Of a stretch of 64,000 nucleotides of DNA, positions 54,504-64,000 are shown piece after piece. Origin of the DNA: Pseudomonas lurida (GTDB lineage: Bacteria > Pseudomonadota > Gammaproteobacteria > Pseudomonadales > Pseudomonadaceae); NCBI RefSeq assembly GCF_002563895.1, contig NZ_PDJB01000001.1, positions 3,021,501 through 3,085,500 of the forward strand. The letters are read 5' to 3'. Below the pieces are notes generated by a model that did not search any database, was not told the DNA's origin, and worked only from the letters and a program-made list of their open reading frames with translations. A program made the position numbers and the translations under genes. Position 1 is the stretch's first letter; every line of letters starts with the position of its first letter.

Positions 54504-55712
54504 ATGTCTCGAAGCATCGCCCACCTCGCCCTTCTCCTGGGCTTGATCACTGCAGTCGGCCCCTTCGCCATCGATATTTACCTGCCAGCCTTGCCGACCC
54601 TGGGCGCAAGCCTGCATGCCTCGCCAGCACTGGTGCAGATGAGCCTCACTGTATTTTTCGTCATCGTTGGCGTGTGCCAGCTGTTCTACGGGCCGATCAG
54701 TGACGTGTTCGGGCGCAAGCCACCGATTTATGCAGGCCTGGTGATTTTTGCCGTGGCGAGTGTCGGGTGTGCGCTGGCGCCGACCATCGAAACACTGATC
54801 GCCTTTCGTGCCTTGCAGGCGTTTGGTGCGTGCGCGGGCATGGTGATTCCGCGGGCCATCGTGCGTGACCTGTACACCGGGCATGAAGCGGCGAAACTCA
54901 TGGCGTTGCTGATGCTGGTGATGAGCGTCTCGCCGATCCTCGCGCCGCTCGCCGGCAGCCTGGTGATCTCGTGGTGGAGCTGGCGCGAAGTGTTTGCCGT
55001 GCTGGCCGTCGTTGCCGTGGCGTGCCTGGTAATGACCATCGTGCAACTGCCCGAGACCCATCCGGCCGAACGTCGATTGGGCAAGACCCTGGGCAATGCG
55101 TTCAGCAGCTACGGCGCGTTGTTGCGCGACCCGGTCTTTATCGGTTTGTCGGTGGTGTGTGGTTTTGGCCTGGCGACCTTCTTCGTGTTCATCGGCAGCG
55201 CACCGTTCGTGTACATCGAGTATTACGGCCTGACGCCCACCCAGTTCAGCTTGGGTTTTGCCCTGAATGCTGCCTCGTTTTTCGCCATGAGCCAGCTGAC
55301 CGCGCGCCTCACTGCACGCTTTGGCCTGGCACCGTTGATCCGCTGGTCGGTGGTTGCCGTGGCTGCGGTCATGACCGCGCTGGCGGCCACCACGCTGTGG
55401 GTTGATAGCCTGGCCTTGACGATGACGCTGCTGTTCGTCGGCTTCGGCTTTCTCGGCCTGCTGCTGCCGGCAGCGGGTGTGTTGTCATTAGAGGATCATG
55501 GCGCGGTGGCCGGTTCTGCCTCGGCCTTGCTCGGGGCGATCCAGATGATCACGGCGGCCGTGTCGATGACGTTGGTCGGTGTGTTCGCCGACCACACACC
55601 CGCGCCGATGCTAGTGGGTATCGCACTGTGCGCCATCGCGGCAATGCTCACCACCCTGTGGACGCTGCGCCGCCTGCCGACCCACTTGGCGAGCGCCCCG
55701 CCCTCCTCCTGA
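54504..55712 (+). CDS. Bcr/CflA-family MFS drug exporter
   Basis: A 402-residue, twelve-helix major facilitator. Family features are FAIDIYLPALPTLGASL in helix 1, GPISDVFGRKPPIYAGLVIFA at the 2-3 loop, and FGACAGMVIPRAIVRDLYTG in helix 4. It exports drugs or dipeptides by proton antiport. Monocistronic. The following 210 bp to the next gene include a weak antisense frame (55648-55866) that is not called. Confidence 0.92.
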   Translation: MSRSIAHLALLLGLITAVGPFAIDIYLPALPTLGASLHASPALVQMSLTVFFVIVGVCQLFYGPISDVFGRKPPIYAGLVIFAVASVGCALAPTIETLIAFRALQAFGACAGMVIPRAIVRDLYTGHEAAKLMALLMLVMSVSPILAPLAGSLVISWWSWREVFAVLAVVAVACLVMTIVQLPETHPAERRLGKTLGNAFSSYGALLRDPVFIGLSVVCGFGLATFFVFIGSAPFVYIEYYGLTPTQFSLGFALNAASFFAMSQLTARLTARFGLAPLIRWSVVAVAAVMTALAATTLWVDSLALTMTLLFVGFGFLGLLLPAAGVLSLEDHGAVAGSASALLGAIQMITAAVSMTLVGVFADHTPAPMLVGIALCAIAAMLTTLWTLRRLPTHLASAPPSS

Positions 55713-55935
55713 CCGCAGCCCTGAGGGTGGGTCTCCACCCCCCCCTCACCGCCTCCAATGCCAAGGGTCGACTACCGCGCAGCCGATCCGCCAGGCCCAG
55801 GGCACCGGTGGCGAATAGCGTGTGTGCATCCGCTTGAAGCAACCACTCGTCGGGCTTGAGTGGCATCCACTACAACTATCGTCCGGCGCAAAACTACTAA
55901 TCCCATAGCACCTTTGGAAACCTATGGAGATTGAG

Positions 55936-56793
55936 ATGACTGACTACCCCCGCCCACCCTTCGCGCCGCAAGCCCAGAACGTGCCGGGTTCGCAGAAGAA
56001 AATGGACCCATACCCGGATTGCGGCGAGCAGAGCTACAAGGGCTCCGGCCGCCTCGCCAACAAGATCGCGCTGATCACCGGCGCCGACAGTGGTATCGGT
56101 CGCGCCGTTGCGATCGCTTTTGCGCGCGAAGGTGCGGATGTGGCTATCGCTTATCTGGATGAACATGAGGACGCCAAGGAAACCGCACGCTGGGTCGAGG
56201 AAGCCGGGCGCCAATGCCTGTTGCTGCCCGGTGACATTGCGCAGAAAAGCGTGTGCCAGGCGCTGGTGGACAAAACCGTCGAGCAATTTGGCCGCATTGA
56301 TGTGCTCGTGAACAACGCCGCCTTCCAGATGACTCATGAAACCCTCGAGGAAATCGAGGACGAGGAATGGGTGAAGACCTTCGATATCAACATCACAGCG
56401 ATGTTTCGCATCTGCAAGGCAGCCCTGCCCCACATGAAGGCCGGCAGTTCGATCATCAATACCAGCTCGGTCAACTCCGACATGCCCAAGCCGACCCTGC
56501 TGGCGTATGCCGCAACCAAAGGCGCGATCGCCAACTTCACCGGTGGCCTGGCGCAGTTGCTGGGTAGCAAAGGTATCCGAGTCAACAGCGTGGCCCCCGG
56601 GCCGATCTGGACGCCGTTGATCGTGGCGACCATGACCGATGAAGACGTGAAAAGCTTCGGCAGCGAAACCCCGCTGGGCCGCCCGGGCCAGCCGGTGGAG
56701 GTGGCGCCGATCTATGTGCTGTTGGCCTCGGATGAAGCCAGTTACATCTCTGGGTCGCGTTATGCGGTGACGGGCGGCAAGCCTATCCTCTAA
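55936..56793 (+). CDS. SDR-family oxidoreductase (YghA/stress-type)
   Basis: A 285-residue SDR with the long N-terminal extension of the YghA/GsiB-like group (PPFAPQAQNVPGSQKKMDPYPDCGEQSYKGSGRL). Then ALITGADSGIGRAVAIAFA, NNAAFQM, INTSSVNSDMPKPTLLAYAATKGAIANF with Ser and Y-x3-K, and the C-terminal GSRYAVTGGKPIL. GGAG precedes ATG 55936; an ATG at 55924 is less well spaced. Usually induced by general stress; the substrate is uncertain. Confidence 0.92.
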   Translation: MTDYPRPPFAPQAQNVPGSQKKMDPYPDCGEQSYKGSGRLANKIALITGADSGIGRAVAIAFAREGADVAIAYLDEHEDAKETARWVEEAGRQCLLLPGDIAQKSVCQALVDKTVEQFGRIDVLVNNAAFQMTHETLEEIEDEEWVKTFDINITAMFRICKAALPHMKAGSSIINTSSVNSDMPKPTLLAYAATKGAIANFTGGLAQLLGSKGIRVNSVAPGPIWTPLIVATMTDEDVKSFGSETPLGRPGQPVEVAPIYVLLASDEASYISGSRYAVTGGKPIL

Positions 56794-56810
56794 CCCCTGC
56801 CCAATACACC

Positions 56811-56898
56811 TGTGGGAGCTGGCTTGCCTGCGATTGCATCACCTCGGTACAACAGCAATTGCGAGGTGTGCGCATCGCGGGCAAGCCCGGCTCCCACA
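56811..56898. repeat. REP-type inverted pair
   Basis: TGTGGGAGCTGGCTTGCCTG on the left faces CGGGCAAGCCCGGCTCCCACA on the right across about 45 bp. Perfect REP-family arms, between the SDR gene and the convergent recombinase. Confidence 0.85.
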
Positions 56899-56919
56899 GG
56901 GGATTCCATTCACCTGACC

Positions 56920-57834
56920 CTACAGATCAAACCGATCCACCGCCCGCCGCCGCTCGTTGTCGTCGCGCACGTCGTAGCTGGCGGTGGTCTGGATATTGGT
57001 GTGGTGCGCCAGCTTCTGCGCAATCGACAGGTCATGCTCCTCGATCACCCGTGTAATGAACGAGCGGCGGAAGTCATGGGGCATGATCTTCACCCCCACC
57101 TGTTCACCGCGCTGGCGAGCGATGTAGTAAATCGCATGCTTGGTGATGCGCTCGCGGGTGATGTGGCTCCCGCGGCGGATGCGGTTGAACAGGAAGCTGT
57201 CATCCTGCTCGCCTTCCTTGAGGTGTTCGCGTCGGAACGCCAGCCACGCCTGTAACTTGGCGAACGCCCAGTCCGGCGCGTACTTGATCAGCTCTTTGTT
57301 GCCCTTGCCGATGACTCGCAGGCTGCGCGCCTGGAAATCAATCTGCGCCAGGTCGAGGTTGACCGATTCCGACTTGCGCATGCCGGAGCCATACAGAATG
57401 CCGATCACCGCGGCATCTCGCAGGCCCTGGGGGCGCGGGTCGGCGGCGCAGACTTCCATCATTTCGCGGATCAAGCTGCGCCGCAGGTTGCGGCCCTGGC
57501 CCAGGCGCGTACCCGGCGCAGCCTTGACGGTGCGCATGCGCAACAGGTGCTCCTGGTCGATCAGGTTCAGGCGCCAGGCTTCATTCATCACCCCACGCAC
57601 CGCATTGACGTATAACGAAGAGGTATTCGGCGCATAGCCGTCCTCTCGCAAGGCGGCGACCAGGGCAATGACGTGCTCGGGTTGCAGCAGGTGCCAGTCG
57701 ATGTCTTCAAGGCTCATGTCCTCGAAGCCCAGGCGGTCGGCCGCATCTTGCAGCACGTAGCGCAGGGTGAGTTGGCTGGAAGGTGCCAGGCGGGTGAGGT
57801 AGAGGGTCAGCGGGTTGCGAATAGACTCAGTCAA
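56920..57834 (-). CDS. Tyrosine recombinase/site-specific integrase
   Basis: A 304-residue XerC/D-like recombinase with an apparently complete active site: R153 (GSGMRKSES), K177 (GKGNKE), H253 and R256 (PHDFRRSF), H277/H278 (LAHHTN) and nucleophile Y287. Compared with XerD there is one extra residue between the last His and the Tyr. The N-terminal core-binding domain (about 1-110) is short. No phage or plasmid genes surround it; a nested inverted repeat lies directly upstream. The target site is unknown, and it may be a domesticated integrase or an inversion enzyme. Confidence 0.9.
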   Translation of the reverse strand: MTESIRNPLTLYLTRLAPSSQLTLRYVLQDAADRLGFEDMSLEDIDWHLLQPEHVIALVAALREDGYAPNTSSLYVNAVRGVMNEAWRLNLIDQEHLLRMRTVKAAPGTRLGQGRNLRRSLIREMMEVCAADPRPQGLRDAAVIGILYGSGMRKSESVNLDLAQIDFQARSLRVIGKGNKELIKYAPDWAFAKLQAWLAFRREHLKEGEQDDSFLFNRIRRGSHITRERITKHAIYYIARQRGEQVGVKIMPHDFRRSFITRVIEEHDLSIAQKLAHHTNIQTTASYDVRDDNERRRAVDRFDL

Positions 57835-57850
57835 GGTAGATCAGCCTTTG

Positions 57851-57893
57851 GATTAAATAACTCGAACAAGCCTTTGTTTAATCGAGCTATTTA
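57851..57893. promoter_or_regulatory. Nested inverted repeats upstream of the recombinase
   Basis: TAAATAACTCGA (57854-57865) and TCGAGCTATTTA (57882-57893) are inverted with one mismatch. GATTAAA (57851-57857) and TTTAATC (57877-57883) form a second, overlapping pair. The position just before the recombinase start fits a recombinase binding site or autoregulatory operator. Confidence 0.55.
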
Positions 57894-57942
57894 GTGAATT
57901 GGCGAAGACCGAGTCTAACCCAGGCCCAGCCCTCGCACAAAA

Positions 57943-58767
57943 TCACGGCGCCGTGTCATCTTCGTCGGTGGGCTCCTGTGGCTGGACCTGGGTCTGGCTC
58001 CATTCGCTGTCCTGCTTCTGCATCAGTGCGAACCAGTGTTGACGCATGAACGCCAGGTACTCTTGCGGCGCCTTGGCGAAGTCCTTCTCGTCGCTATAAC
58101 ACCCTGGCAATGGCAGCTCGGTGCCTTGCTCCTTGTACTGGCTGACCAGCGCCTGCTGCCCGGCCACGCTGCAATCCTTTGGCAACGGCATGCCACGCAA
58201 GGCGCCCGCTTCTTCGTCCCACCAGGCCGCGCCGACACGGTCGACCCCGCGCAAACGGTACTTCTGCGACTTGCCCACATGCATGATCAGTTTGAATTCA
58301 TTGGGGCTCACGTCACTGGTGCAGGTGCGCGAATAGCCCACGGTGGCCTGGGTGATGCCATCGCCGGCGAGGTCGGTGACCTTGGTGGCCGTCCTGTCGA
58401 AGCGCAGGGCGGCGTCGAACTCGCAATGCTGCACATCGTCGTAGAGCATCCACACGCGTTTGGGGCGGTTGCCGTCGATCAGGTATTGGGCCGCATACAC
58501 GAACGCCGACTGGGTGCCATCGTCGTCGCGCTCGCTGACCTGCTCGGCGAGCACCAGCAGGTTCTTGCCTTGTTTATCGTCCCAGGTATAGGCGGCGATC
58601 TGCTTGCCGCGCACCTCCACGCCGTCCGGCACCTGGTCGATGCTGGTGAGCGCCACTGCGTCATCGGCCTGCACTGTCGTGACCCACGTCACGCTCATCA
58701 ACAACCCCATCAACGATCCCATCAACGCAGGCCGCAACTGGCCGCGTAAAAGCTGCACGCTATTCAT
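57943..58767 (-). CDS. Secreted hypothetical protein
   Basis: A 274-residue protein with an N-terminal membrane/signal segment (ALMGSLMGLLMSVTWVTTVQA). The mature part has CEFDAALRFDRTATKVTDLAGDGITQATVGYSRTC, an FG-GAP-like acidic DGDG-type loop, and SPNEFKLIMHVGKSQKYRLRG, then a Cys-containing C-terminus (LPGCYSDEKDFAKAP) and an acidic tail. It recalls the M949_RS01915-type surface-polysaccharide proteins, but I hold that name loosely. The function is unknown; monocistronic. Confidence 0.7.
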   Translation of the reverse strand: MNSVQLLRGQLRPALMGSLMGLLMSVTWVTTVQADDAVALTSIDQVPDGVEVRGKQIAAYTWDDKQGKNLLVLAEQVSERDDDGTQSAFVYAAQYLIDGNRPKRVWMLYDDVQHCEFDAALRFDRTATKVTDLAGDGITQATVGYSRTCTSDVSPNEFKLIMHVGKSQKYRLRGVDRVGAAWWDEEAGALRGMPLPKDCSVAGQQALVSQYKEQGTELPLPGCYSDEKDFAKAPQEYLAFMRQHWFALMQKQDSEWSQTQVQPQEPTDEDDTAP

Positions 58768-59178
58768 CCGATCACCCTGGCAAGAGACGGCTTACTTTAC
58801 CGGCACTTGGGGTGCATTGCAGAGAAGATTCTTCACTAAAATTCGATCACTGAACGCACACAGGCAGTTGAACCAAACGGGCTACAAACAATTCTTATTT
58901 AGCCTCCCGATTAAAGCCCGCGGCCCCTTAGTTGCTTAGCTGAACCCTAGCTGTCTACCTGTCAAATAAACGAGTTTTTCATCCGGCTTTCATATCTGTT
59001 CCACATTTTTACGCTTAATCTTGAACACAGAACTTCATAGCAAGCCGCCCTATATCGTCTAACCTCTTGATTATGCTCCACCTTTGGCGCCAACTTTTAA
59101 TCTGCGGCCTGGACTTTCGCCCAATGATTGCTGCTGTTTTCACGCTCCAAGTTGCTCTAACCCCGAGGTCATGAATCT
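58768..59178. other. 411-bp gap upstream of arnC; arnB absent
   Basis: An AT-rich stretch with no supported gene and stops in every frame. In the standard arn layout the aminotransferase gene arnB directly precedes arnC, but no ArnB-like residues are readable here. It should contain the arn promoter; I see no convincing PhoP or PmrA box. Confidence 0.55.
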
Positions 59179-60210
59179 TTGAAACCCTACCCTATTCATT
59201 GCGTGTCGATCGTTATCCCGGTCTACAACGAACAAGAGAGCCTGCCTGAATTGCTGCGTCGTACCACTGCAGCCTGCAAGCAACTGGCCTACGAATACGA
59301 AATCATCCTGGTGGATGACGGTAGCCGCGACAATTCGGCCCAACTGCTGGAAGACGCCGCCTCAGAGGACGGCAGCAACGTGGTGGCGGTGATCCTCAAC
59401 CGTAACTACGGCCAGCATGCGGCGATCATGGCCGGTTTCGAGCAGTGCCGGGGCGAAGTGGTGATCACCCTCGACGCCGACCTGCAAAACCCGCCCGAAG
59501 AAATCCCGCGCCTGGTCGAACAAGCCGCCCTGGGCTACGACGTGGTTGCCACCGTGCGCAACAACCGCCAGGACTCGGCCTTTCGCCGCTGGCCTTCGCG
59601 CCTGATCAACCTGGCCGTGCAGCGTTCCACCGGCGTGGCCATGACCGACTACGGCTGCATGCTGCGCGCCTATCGCCGCACCATCGTCGACGCAATGCTC
59701 GCCTGCCGCGAACGCAGCACTTTCATCCCGATCCTGGCCAACGGTTTTGCCCGTCACACCACCGAGATCCTGGTGCACCACGCCGAGCGCGAGCATGGCG
59801 AATCCAAGTACAGCGCCATGCGCCTGATCAGCCTGATGTTCGACTTGCTGACGTGCATGACCACTACCCCGCTACGCCTGTTGTCCATCGTCGGCTTCAG
59901 CCTGGCGGCGCTGGGCATGCTGTTTGCGTTTGCGTTGATCGTCATGCGCCTGGCCTTCGGTGCCGACTGGGCCGGCGATGGCCTGTTCGTACTGTTCGCG
60001 GTGCTGTTCGTGTTCACCGGCGGGCAGTTCATCGGCATGGGCCTGCTGGGTGAATACCTGGGCCGCATGTACAGCGATGTGCGCGCCCGCCCGCGCTTCT
60101 TTATCGAAAAAGTGCTGCGCAACCAACCGGCAGCACCGGCTCCCGTGGTCGTCGTCGACGGCCTGGTGTCCTCCCATACCTCTACTTCTGCTGATCAGGT
60201 CCAATCATGA
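59179..60210 (+). CDS. arnC: Undecaprenyl-phosphate 4-deoxy-4-formamido-L-arabinose transferase
   Basis: A 343-residue GT2 glycosyltransferase that loads formylated aminoarabinose onto undecaprenyl phosphate. Family blocks are [58 protein letters not shown] and the C-terminal membrane pair ([40 protein letters not shown]). The start is the TTG at 59179 ([18 protein letters not shown]), which matches the family N-terminus; no ATG lies nearby in frame. Its stop overlaps arnA as ATGA. Confidence 0.93.
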   Translation: MKPYPIHCVSIVIPVYNEQESLPELLRRTTAACKQLAYEYEIILVDDGSRDNSAQLLEDAASEDGSNVVAVILNRNYGQHAAIMAGFEQCRGEVVITLDADLQNPPEEIPRLVEQAALGYDVVATVRNNRQDSAFRRWPSRLINLAVQRSTGVAMTDYGCMLRAYRRTIVDAMLACRERSTFIPILANGFARHTTEILVHHAEREHGESKYSAMRLISLMFDLLTCMTTTPLRLLSIVGFSLAALGMLFAFALIVMRLAFGADWAGDGLFVLFAVLFVFTGGQFIGMGLLGEYLGRMYSDVRARPRFFIEKVLRNQPAAPAPVVVVDGLVSSHTSTSADQVQS

Positions 60211-62198
60211 GTTCAAAAGCTGTTGTATTCGCGTACCACGATATTGGTTGTGCAGGCATCGAAGCGCTGCTCGATACGGGTTACGAAATTGCTGCTGTGT
60301 TCACCCATGCCGATGACCCGAAGGAAAACAACTTCTACGGTTCCGTGGCCCAGTTGTGCGCGCGCAACGGTATTGCGGTGCACGCCCCGGAAGACGCCAA
60401 CCACCCGTTGTGGATCGAGCGCATCGCCAAGCTGAACCCGGACTACCTCTTCTCCTTCTACTACCGCAACCTGCTGAGCGAGCCGCTGCTGGCCACCGCG
60501 CGCAAAGGGGCGTTCAACCTGCACGGCTCGTTGCTGCCTAAATACCGCGGCCGTGCTCCGGCCAACTGGGTGCTGGTCAACGGTGAAACCGAAACCGGCG
60601 TGACCCTGCACCGCATGGTCAAGCGTGCGGATGCCGGCGCGATCCTGGCCCAACAGAAAGTCATCATCGAGCGCAGCGACACCGGTCTGACCCTGCATGC
60701 CAAACTGCGTGACGCCGCCAGCAACCTGCTGCGCGACGCCCTGCCGCAACTGGCCCAGGGCAAGCTGGAAGAAACCGCCCAGGATGAAAGCCGGGCCACC
60801 TATTTCGGTCGCCGCACCGCCGACGACGGCAAACTGGAGTGGAAAAAACCGGCTGAAGAACTGTTCAACCTGGTCCGCGCCGTGACCCAACCCTACCCGG
60901 GTGCTTTCTGTGCGGTGGGCGAGCACAAGCTGATCGTGTGGCAGGCTGAAGTGGTCAAAGGCAACGAAGGCCTGGCGCCGGGCCGTGTGATCAGCGTCAA
61001 CCCGCTGCGCATTGCCTGCGGCGTGGACTCCCTGGTGATCAAGTTCGGCCAGCGCAACGACAACGGCCTGTACCTGGCCGGCCCTTCACTGGCCAACGAA
61101 CTGGGCCTGGTCGACGGTTCCGTGCTGCGCGGTGCCGAGTCCGGCCGCAAGCCGCGCCGTACCCGCGTGCTGATCCTGGGCGTGAACGGCTTTATCGGTA
61201 ACCACCTGTCCGAGCGCCTGCTGCGTGACGACCGCTACGAAGTCTACGGCCTGGACATCGGCTCCGACGCCATCGAGCGCCTGCGCAGCCACCCGAACTT
61301 CCATTACGTCGAAGGCGACATCAGCATCCACACCGAGTGGATCGAGTACCACATCAAGAAGTGCGACGTGGTCCTGCCGCTGGTGGCCATCGCCACGCCG
61401 ATCGAATACACCCGCAACCCGCTGCGTGTGTTCGAACTGGACTTCGAAGAGAACCTCAAGCTGGTGCGCTACTGCGTCAAGTACAACAAGCGCGTGATCT
61501 TCCCATCGACTTCCGAAGTCTATGGCATGTGCCAGGATCAATACTTCGACGAAGACACCTCCAACCTGGTAGTCGGCCCGGTCAACAAGCAGCGCTGGAT
61601 CTACTCGGTCTCCAAGCAACTGCTGGACCGCGTGATCTGGGCCTACGGCGCCAAGGGCCTGAACTTCACGCTGTTCCGTCCCTTCAACTGGATGGGCCCA
61701 CGCCTGGACCGCCTGGATTCGGCACGTATCGGCAGCTCCCGTGCGATCACCCAGCTGATCCTCAACCTGGTGGAAGGCACGCCGATCCGCCTGTTCGACG
61801 GTGGCGAGCAGAAGCGTTGCTTCACCGATATCGCCGACGGCATCGAAGCCCTGGCGCGCATCATCGATAACGACAACGACGCGTGCAACGGCCAGATCAT
61901 CAACATCGGCAACCCGGAAAACGAAGCCAGCATCCGCCAGTTGGGCGAAGAATTGCTGCGCCAGTTCGAAGCCCACCCGCTGCGCGCCAACTTCCCGCCG
62001 TTCGCCGGCTTCCGCGACGTGGAAAGCAAAGCGTTCTATGGCACCGGTTACCAGGACGTGGCGCACCGCAAGCCAAGCATCGAAAACGCCAAGCGCCTGC
62101 TGAACTGGGAGCCGACCGTGGAGATGAGCGAAACCATCGGCAACACGCTGGACTTCTTCCTGCGTGAAGCGATGCTCGAAATCGCGGACAAAAAGTAA
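60207..62198 (+). CDS. arnA: Bifunctional UDP-glucuronate decarboxylase/UDP-4-amino-4-deoxy-L-arabinose formyltransferase
   Basis: A 663-residue two-domain enzyme. The N-terminal formyltransferase (about 1-305) has [19 protein letters not shown] and [12 protein letters not shown]. The C-terminal decarboxylase (about 315-660) has [29 protein letters not shown]-x3-K in [16 protein letters not shown], and the RKPSI segment. It oxidatively decarboxylates UDP-glucuronate and formylates the later amino sugar. ArnB would supply the intervening transamination but is not encoded nearby. The arnD start overlaps the stop by 1 nt. Confidence 0.96.
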   Translation: MSSKAVVFAYHDIGCAGIEALLDTGYEIAAVFTHADDPKENNFYGSVAQLCARNGIAVHAPEDANHPLWIERIAKLNPDYLFSFYYRNLLSEPLLATARKGAFNLHGSLLPKYRGRAPANWVLVNGETETGVTLHRMVKRADAGAILAQQKVIIERSDTGLTLHAKLRDAASNLLRDALPQLAQGKLEETAQDESRATYFGRRTADDGKLEWKKPAEELFNLVRAVTQPYPGAFCAVGEHKLIVWQAEVVKGNEGLAPGRVISVNPLRIACGVDSLVIKFGQRNDNGLYLAGPSLANELGLVDGSVLRGAESGRKPRRTRVLILGVNGFIGNHLSERLLRDDRYEVYGLDIGSDAIERLRSHPNFHYVEGDISIHTEWIEYHIKKCDVVLPLVAIATPIEYTRNPLRVFELDFEENLKLVRYCVKYNKRVIFPSTSEVYGMCQDQYFDEDTSNLVVGPVNKQRWIYSVSKQLLDRVIWAYGAKGLNFTLFRPFNWMGPRLDRLDSARIGSSRAITQLILNLVEGTPIRLFDGGEQKRCFTDIADGIEALARIIDNDNDACNGQIINIGNPENEASIRQLGEELLRQFEAHPLRANFPPFAGFRDVESKAFYGTGYQDVAHRKPSIENAKRLLNWEPTVEMSETIGNTLDFFLREAMLEIADKK

Positions 62199-63082
62199 TG
62201 GAGGCAGGTCTTCGCATCGACGTCGACACCTACCGTGGCACCCGTGAAGGCGTGCCGCGGTTGCTCGAAACCCTGGACGAAGCCGGGGTCAAAGCGACGT
62301 TCTTCTTCAGTGTCGGGCCGGACAACATGGGGCGCCACTTGTGGCGCCTGATCCGCCCGCAGTTCCTGTGGAAGATGCTGCGTTCCAATGCCGCCGGCCT
62401 GTATGGCTGGGACATCCTGCTGGCCGGCACCGCCTGGCCGGGCAAGCCGATTGGCCGTGACCTGGGGCACCTGATGCGCCAGGCCAGGGCGGCCGGGCAT
62501 GAAGTCGGCCTGCATGCCTGGGATCACCACGGCTGGCAAGCCAATACCGGGCGCTGGAGCGAGGCTCAACTGGTCGAGCAGATCCGCCGTGGGGTCGACA
62601 CCCTGAGCGACATCCTTGGCGAACGTGTCGACTGTTCAGCGGCCGCCGGTTGGCGCGCCGACGAACGCGTGGTGCATGCCAAGCAAGGTTTCAACTTTCG
62701 CTACAACAGCGATTGCCGGGGCACCAGCCTGTTTCGTCCTACCCTGGCCGATGGCAGCGCGGGCACCCCACAAATTCCGGTAGACCTGCCAACCTTCGAC
62801 GAAGTCGTCGGGCCGGTGGTGGCTGCCAAAGACTTCAACGGGTTCATCCTCGACCGCTTTGCCGAGTCGAAGCTCAACGTCTATACGATCCACGCAGAAG
62901 TAGAAGGGATTCTGATGGCCAATGATTTTCGCCAATTGCTTGCCCAGGCAGGGCAGCGTGGCATCGACTTCAAGCCCCTGGGCGACCTGTTGCCCGCCGA
63001 CCTGACCACCCTGCCCCAGCAACAGCTGGTGCGCGGCGCCTTGCCCGGCCGGGAAGGTTGGCTCGGAGTGCAGCAGGCATGA
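62198..63082 (+). CDS. arnD: 4-deoxy-4-formamido-L-arabinose-phosphoundecaprenol deformylase
   Basis: A 294-residue polysaccharide-deacetylase-fold enzyme that removes the formyl group from the lipid-linked sugar. Motifs are [20 protein letters not shown] (catalytic Asp/metal Asp), [15 protein letters not shown] (metal His), [24 protein letters not shown] and [11 protein letters not shown]. It starts at ATG 62198 within the arnA stop (TAATG), and its own stop overlaps arnT (ATGA). Confidence 0.95.
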   Translation: MEAGLRIDVDTYRGTREGVPRLLETLDEAGVKATFFFSVGPDNMGRHLWRLIRPQFLWKMLRSNAAGLYGWDILLAGTAWPGKPIGRDLGHLMRQARAAGHEVGLHAWDHHGWQANTGRWSEAQLVEQIRRGVDTLSDILGERVDCSAAAGWRADERVVHAKQGFNFRYNSDCRGTSLFRPTLADGSAGTPQIPVDLPTFDEVVGPVVAAKDFNGFILDRFAESKLNVYTIHAEVEGILMANDFRQLLAQAGQRGIDFKPLGDLLPADLTTLPQQQLVRGALPGREGWLGVQQA

Positions 63083-64000
63083 TCCGCCGTTGGGCCCTGC
63101 CCCTGCCCCTGCTCCTGTTGGCATTTGGCGTGTTTTACCTGCTGCCGCTGGCCACTCACGGCCTGTGGATTCCAGACGAAACCCGTTATGCGCAGATCAG
63201 CCAGGAAATGCTGCTGACAGGCAAGTGGGCCTCGCCGCACTTCATGGGTATTCGCTACTTCGAGAAGCCCGCCGCAGGCTACTGGATGATCGCGCTGGGC
63301 CAGGCGATCTTCGGGCAGAACCTGTTCGGCGTGCGGTTTGCGTCGGCGCTGAGCACCGGCCTGAGCATCCTGCTGGTGTATCTGGTCAGCCGCCGCTTGT
63401 GGAATGACCCGCGCAAGCGCCTGGTCAGTACTGTGCTCTACATGAGTTTTGCCAGCGTCGCGGCCCTGGGCGGTTATGCCAACCTCGATCCGCAGTTCAC
63501 CTTCTGGGTGAACCTGACCGGCGTGGCCCTGTGGTTTTGCTTTGACAGCACCACGCGCAGCGCTCGCCTGGGGGCCTGGGCATTGCTGGGCCTGGCCTGT
63601 GGCATGGGTTTCATGACCAAGGGCTTCCTGGCCTGGTTGCTGCCGGTGCTGATCGCCCTGCCCTACGCGATCTGGCAGAAGCGTTTACGTGAGCTGTTGG
63701 GCTACGGCCTGGTTGCCGTGGCGGTCGCGATTGCGGTCAGCTTGCCGTGGGCGCTGGCGGTTCATCTGCAAGAGCCCAACTACTGGAACTTCTTCTTCTG
63801 GCACGAGCATATCCAACGCTTTGCCGGCGACGACGCCCAGCACGCCGAACCGTTCTGGTATTACCTGCCGTTGCTGGTCGCGTTCAGCCTGCCGTGGGTG
63901 GCCCTGTTGCCGTCTACCTTCAAACAGGCGTGGCGCGACAAGCGCAACGTAAAAATCGGTTTTGTATTGCTGTGGCTGTTGATGCCGCTGGCGTTTTTCA
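63079..64000 (+). CDS. arnT: Lipid A 4-amino-4-deoxy-L-arabinosyltransferase (3' end beyond window)
   Basis: The first about 307 residues of a GT83 membrane transferase that moves aminoarabinose from undecaprenyl phosphate to lipid A, lowering polymyxin binding. It begins [28 protein letters not shown]. The catalytic periplasmic loop is [19 protein letters not shown], then [21 protein letters not shown] and multiple helices. The frame is open at the right edge. It is the fourth gene of the overlapping arnCADT operon. Confidence 0.94.
   Translation, partial: MIRRWALPLPLLLLAFGVFYLLPLATHGLWIPDETRYAQISQEMLLTGKWASPHFMGIRYFEKPAAGYWMIALGQAIFGQNLFGVRFASALSTGLSILLVYLVSRRLWNDPRKRLVSTVLYMSFASVAALGGYANLDPQFTFWVNLTGVALWFCFDSTTRSARLGAWALLGLACGMGFMTKGFLAWLLPVLIALPYAIWQKRLRELLGYGLVAVAVAIAVSLPWALAVHLQEPNYWNFFFWHEHIQRFAGDDAQHAEPFWYYLPLLVAFSLPWVALLPSTFKQAWRDKRNVKIGFVLLWLLMPLAFF

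Noticed and set aside
55648..55866. 72-codon leftward frame after the MFS exporter
   Set aside because: It lacks a Shine-Dalgarno sequence and overlaps the exporter's 3' end by 65 nt; coding character fades in its second half. Could be a gene remnant but unsupported.
58768..59178. PmrA box in front of arnC
   Set aside because: CTTAAT and CTTGAA/CTTCAT fragments occur but none has the 5-nt spacing seen at 31235-31295.
1..64000. CRISPR arrays, prophage, rRNA or tRNA genes
   Set aside because: No regularly spaced repeats, phage structural genes or RNA-gene signatures were seen; repeats present are REP hairpins.

Overview
The window looks like one contiguous piece of chromosome from a fluorescent Pseudomonas (P. 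fluorescens group). The evidence is the high GC content with strong G/C third-position bias, an OprD-family porin, an arn (lipid A aminoarabinose) operon, a Bcr/CflA exporter, a PA4872-like oxaloacetate decarboxylase, and intergenic REP-type hairpins built on GTGGGAGCTGGCTTGC. No rRNA, tRNA, CRISPR array or insertion sequence was seen. The first gene (sensor kinase) and the last (arnT) run off the window edges.

Layout. 1-2083: OmpR-type two-component system. 2263-4969: periplasmic thiol/methionine-sulfoxide repair (DipZ-like protein, MsrA), with a 23-codon scrap that may be all that remains of an msrB. 5042-7404: ATP-grasp/alpha-E pair. 7835-10443: membrane protein, two tiny acidic proteins, a CPA1 antiporter and a small hypothetical ORF. 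10562-17425: an uptake and catabolism regulon comprising a single-chain aminotransferase-ABC ATPase fusion, binding protein, two permeases, DMT exporter, TetR regulator and aspartoacylase-like hydrolase. Matching TTGAAC-N3-TGTTCA operators lie in front of both transcription units. 17387-21754: AraC regulator and alpha/beta hydrolase, class II aldolase, HAD dehalogenase, LysR regulator. 21740-24696: kinase, receiver and REC-EAL (c-di-GMP) operon.

24891-31186: a tightly overlapped seven-gene operon encoding a thermostable-hemolysin/GNAT-like protein, AMP-dependent ligase, heme-oxygenase-like metalloenzyme, SDR, exported TPR protein, and a PmrA/QseB-like regulator with its kinase. Two inverted PmrA-box-like sites lie between it and a divergent cytochrome b561. 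I judge this the best candidate for an undescribed, self-regulated biosynthetic system.

31941-38035: LacI-controlled sugar or polyol ABC transporter with a xylulokinase. 38171-47940: housekeeping and accessory genes (NmrA-like, Lrp, EamA, RlhA, RidA, HxlR, BdlA-like transducer, OprD porin, oxaloacetate decarboxylase) and a candidate small RNA ahead of a strong terminator. 48217-51361: an AT-richer islet with two unrecognised genes. One has an R...STS...QxE pattern suggesting ADP-ribosyltransferase; the other has a PD-(D/E)xK nuclease motif. Each is followed by a diverged copy of the same 69-bp sequence. 51460-58767: SDR/HxlR pair, chemoreceptor, MFS exporter, SDR, lone tyrosine recombinase with nested inverted repeats at its promoter, and a secreted hypothetical protein. 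59179-64000: arnC-arnA-arnD-arnT without an adjacent arnB.

Functional calls come from recognised motifs and family memory. No database search was run.
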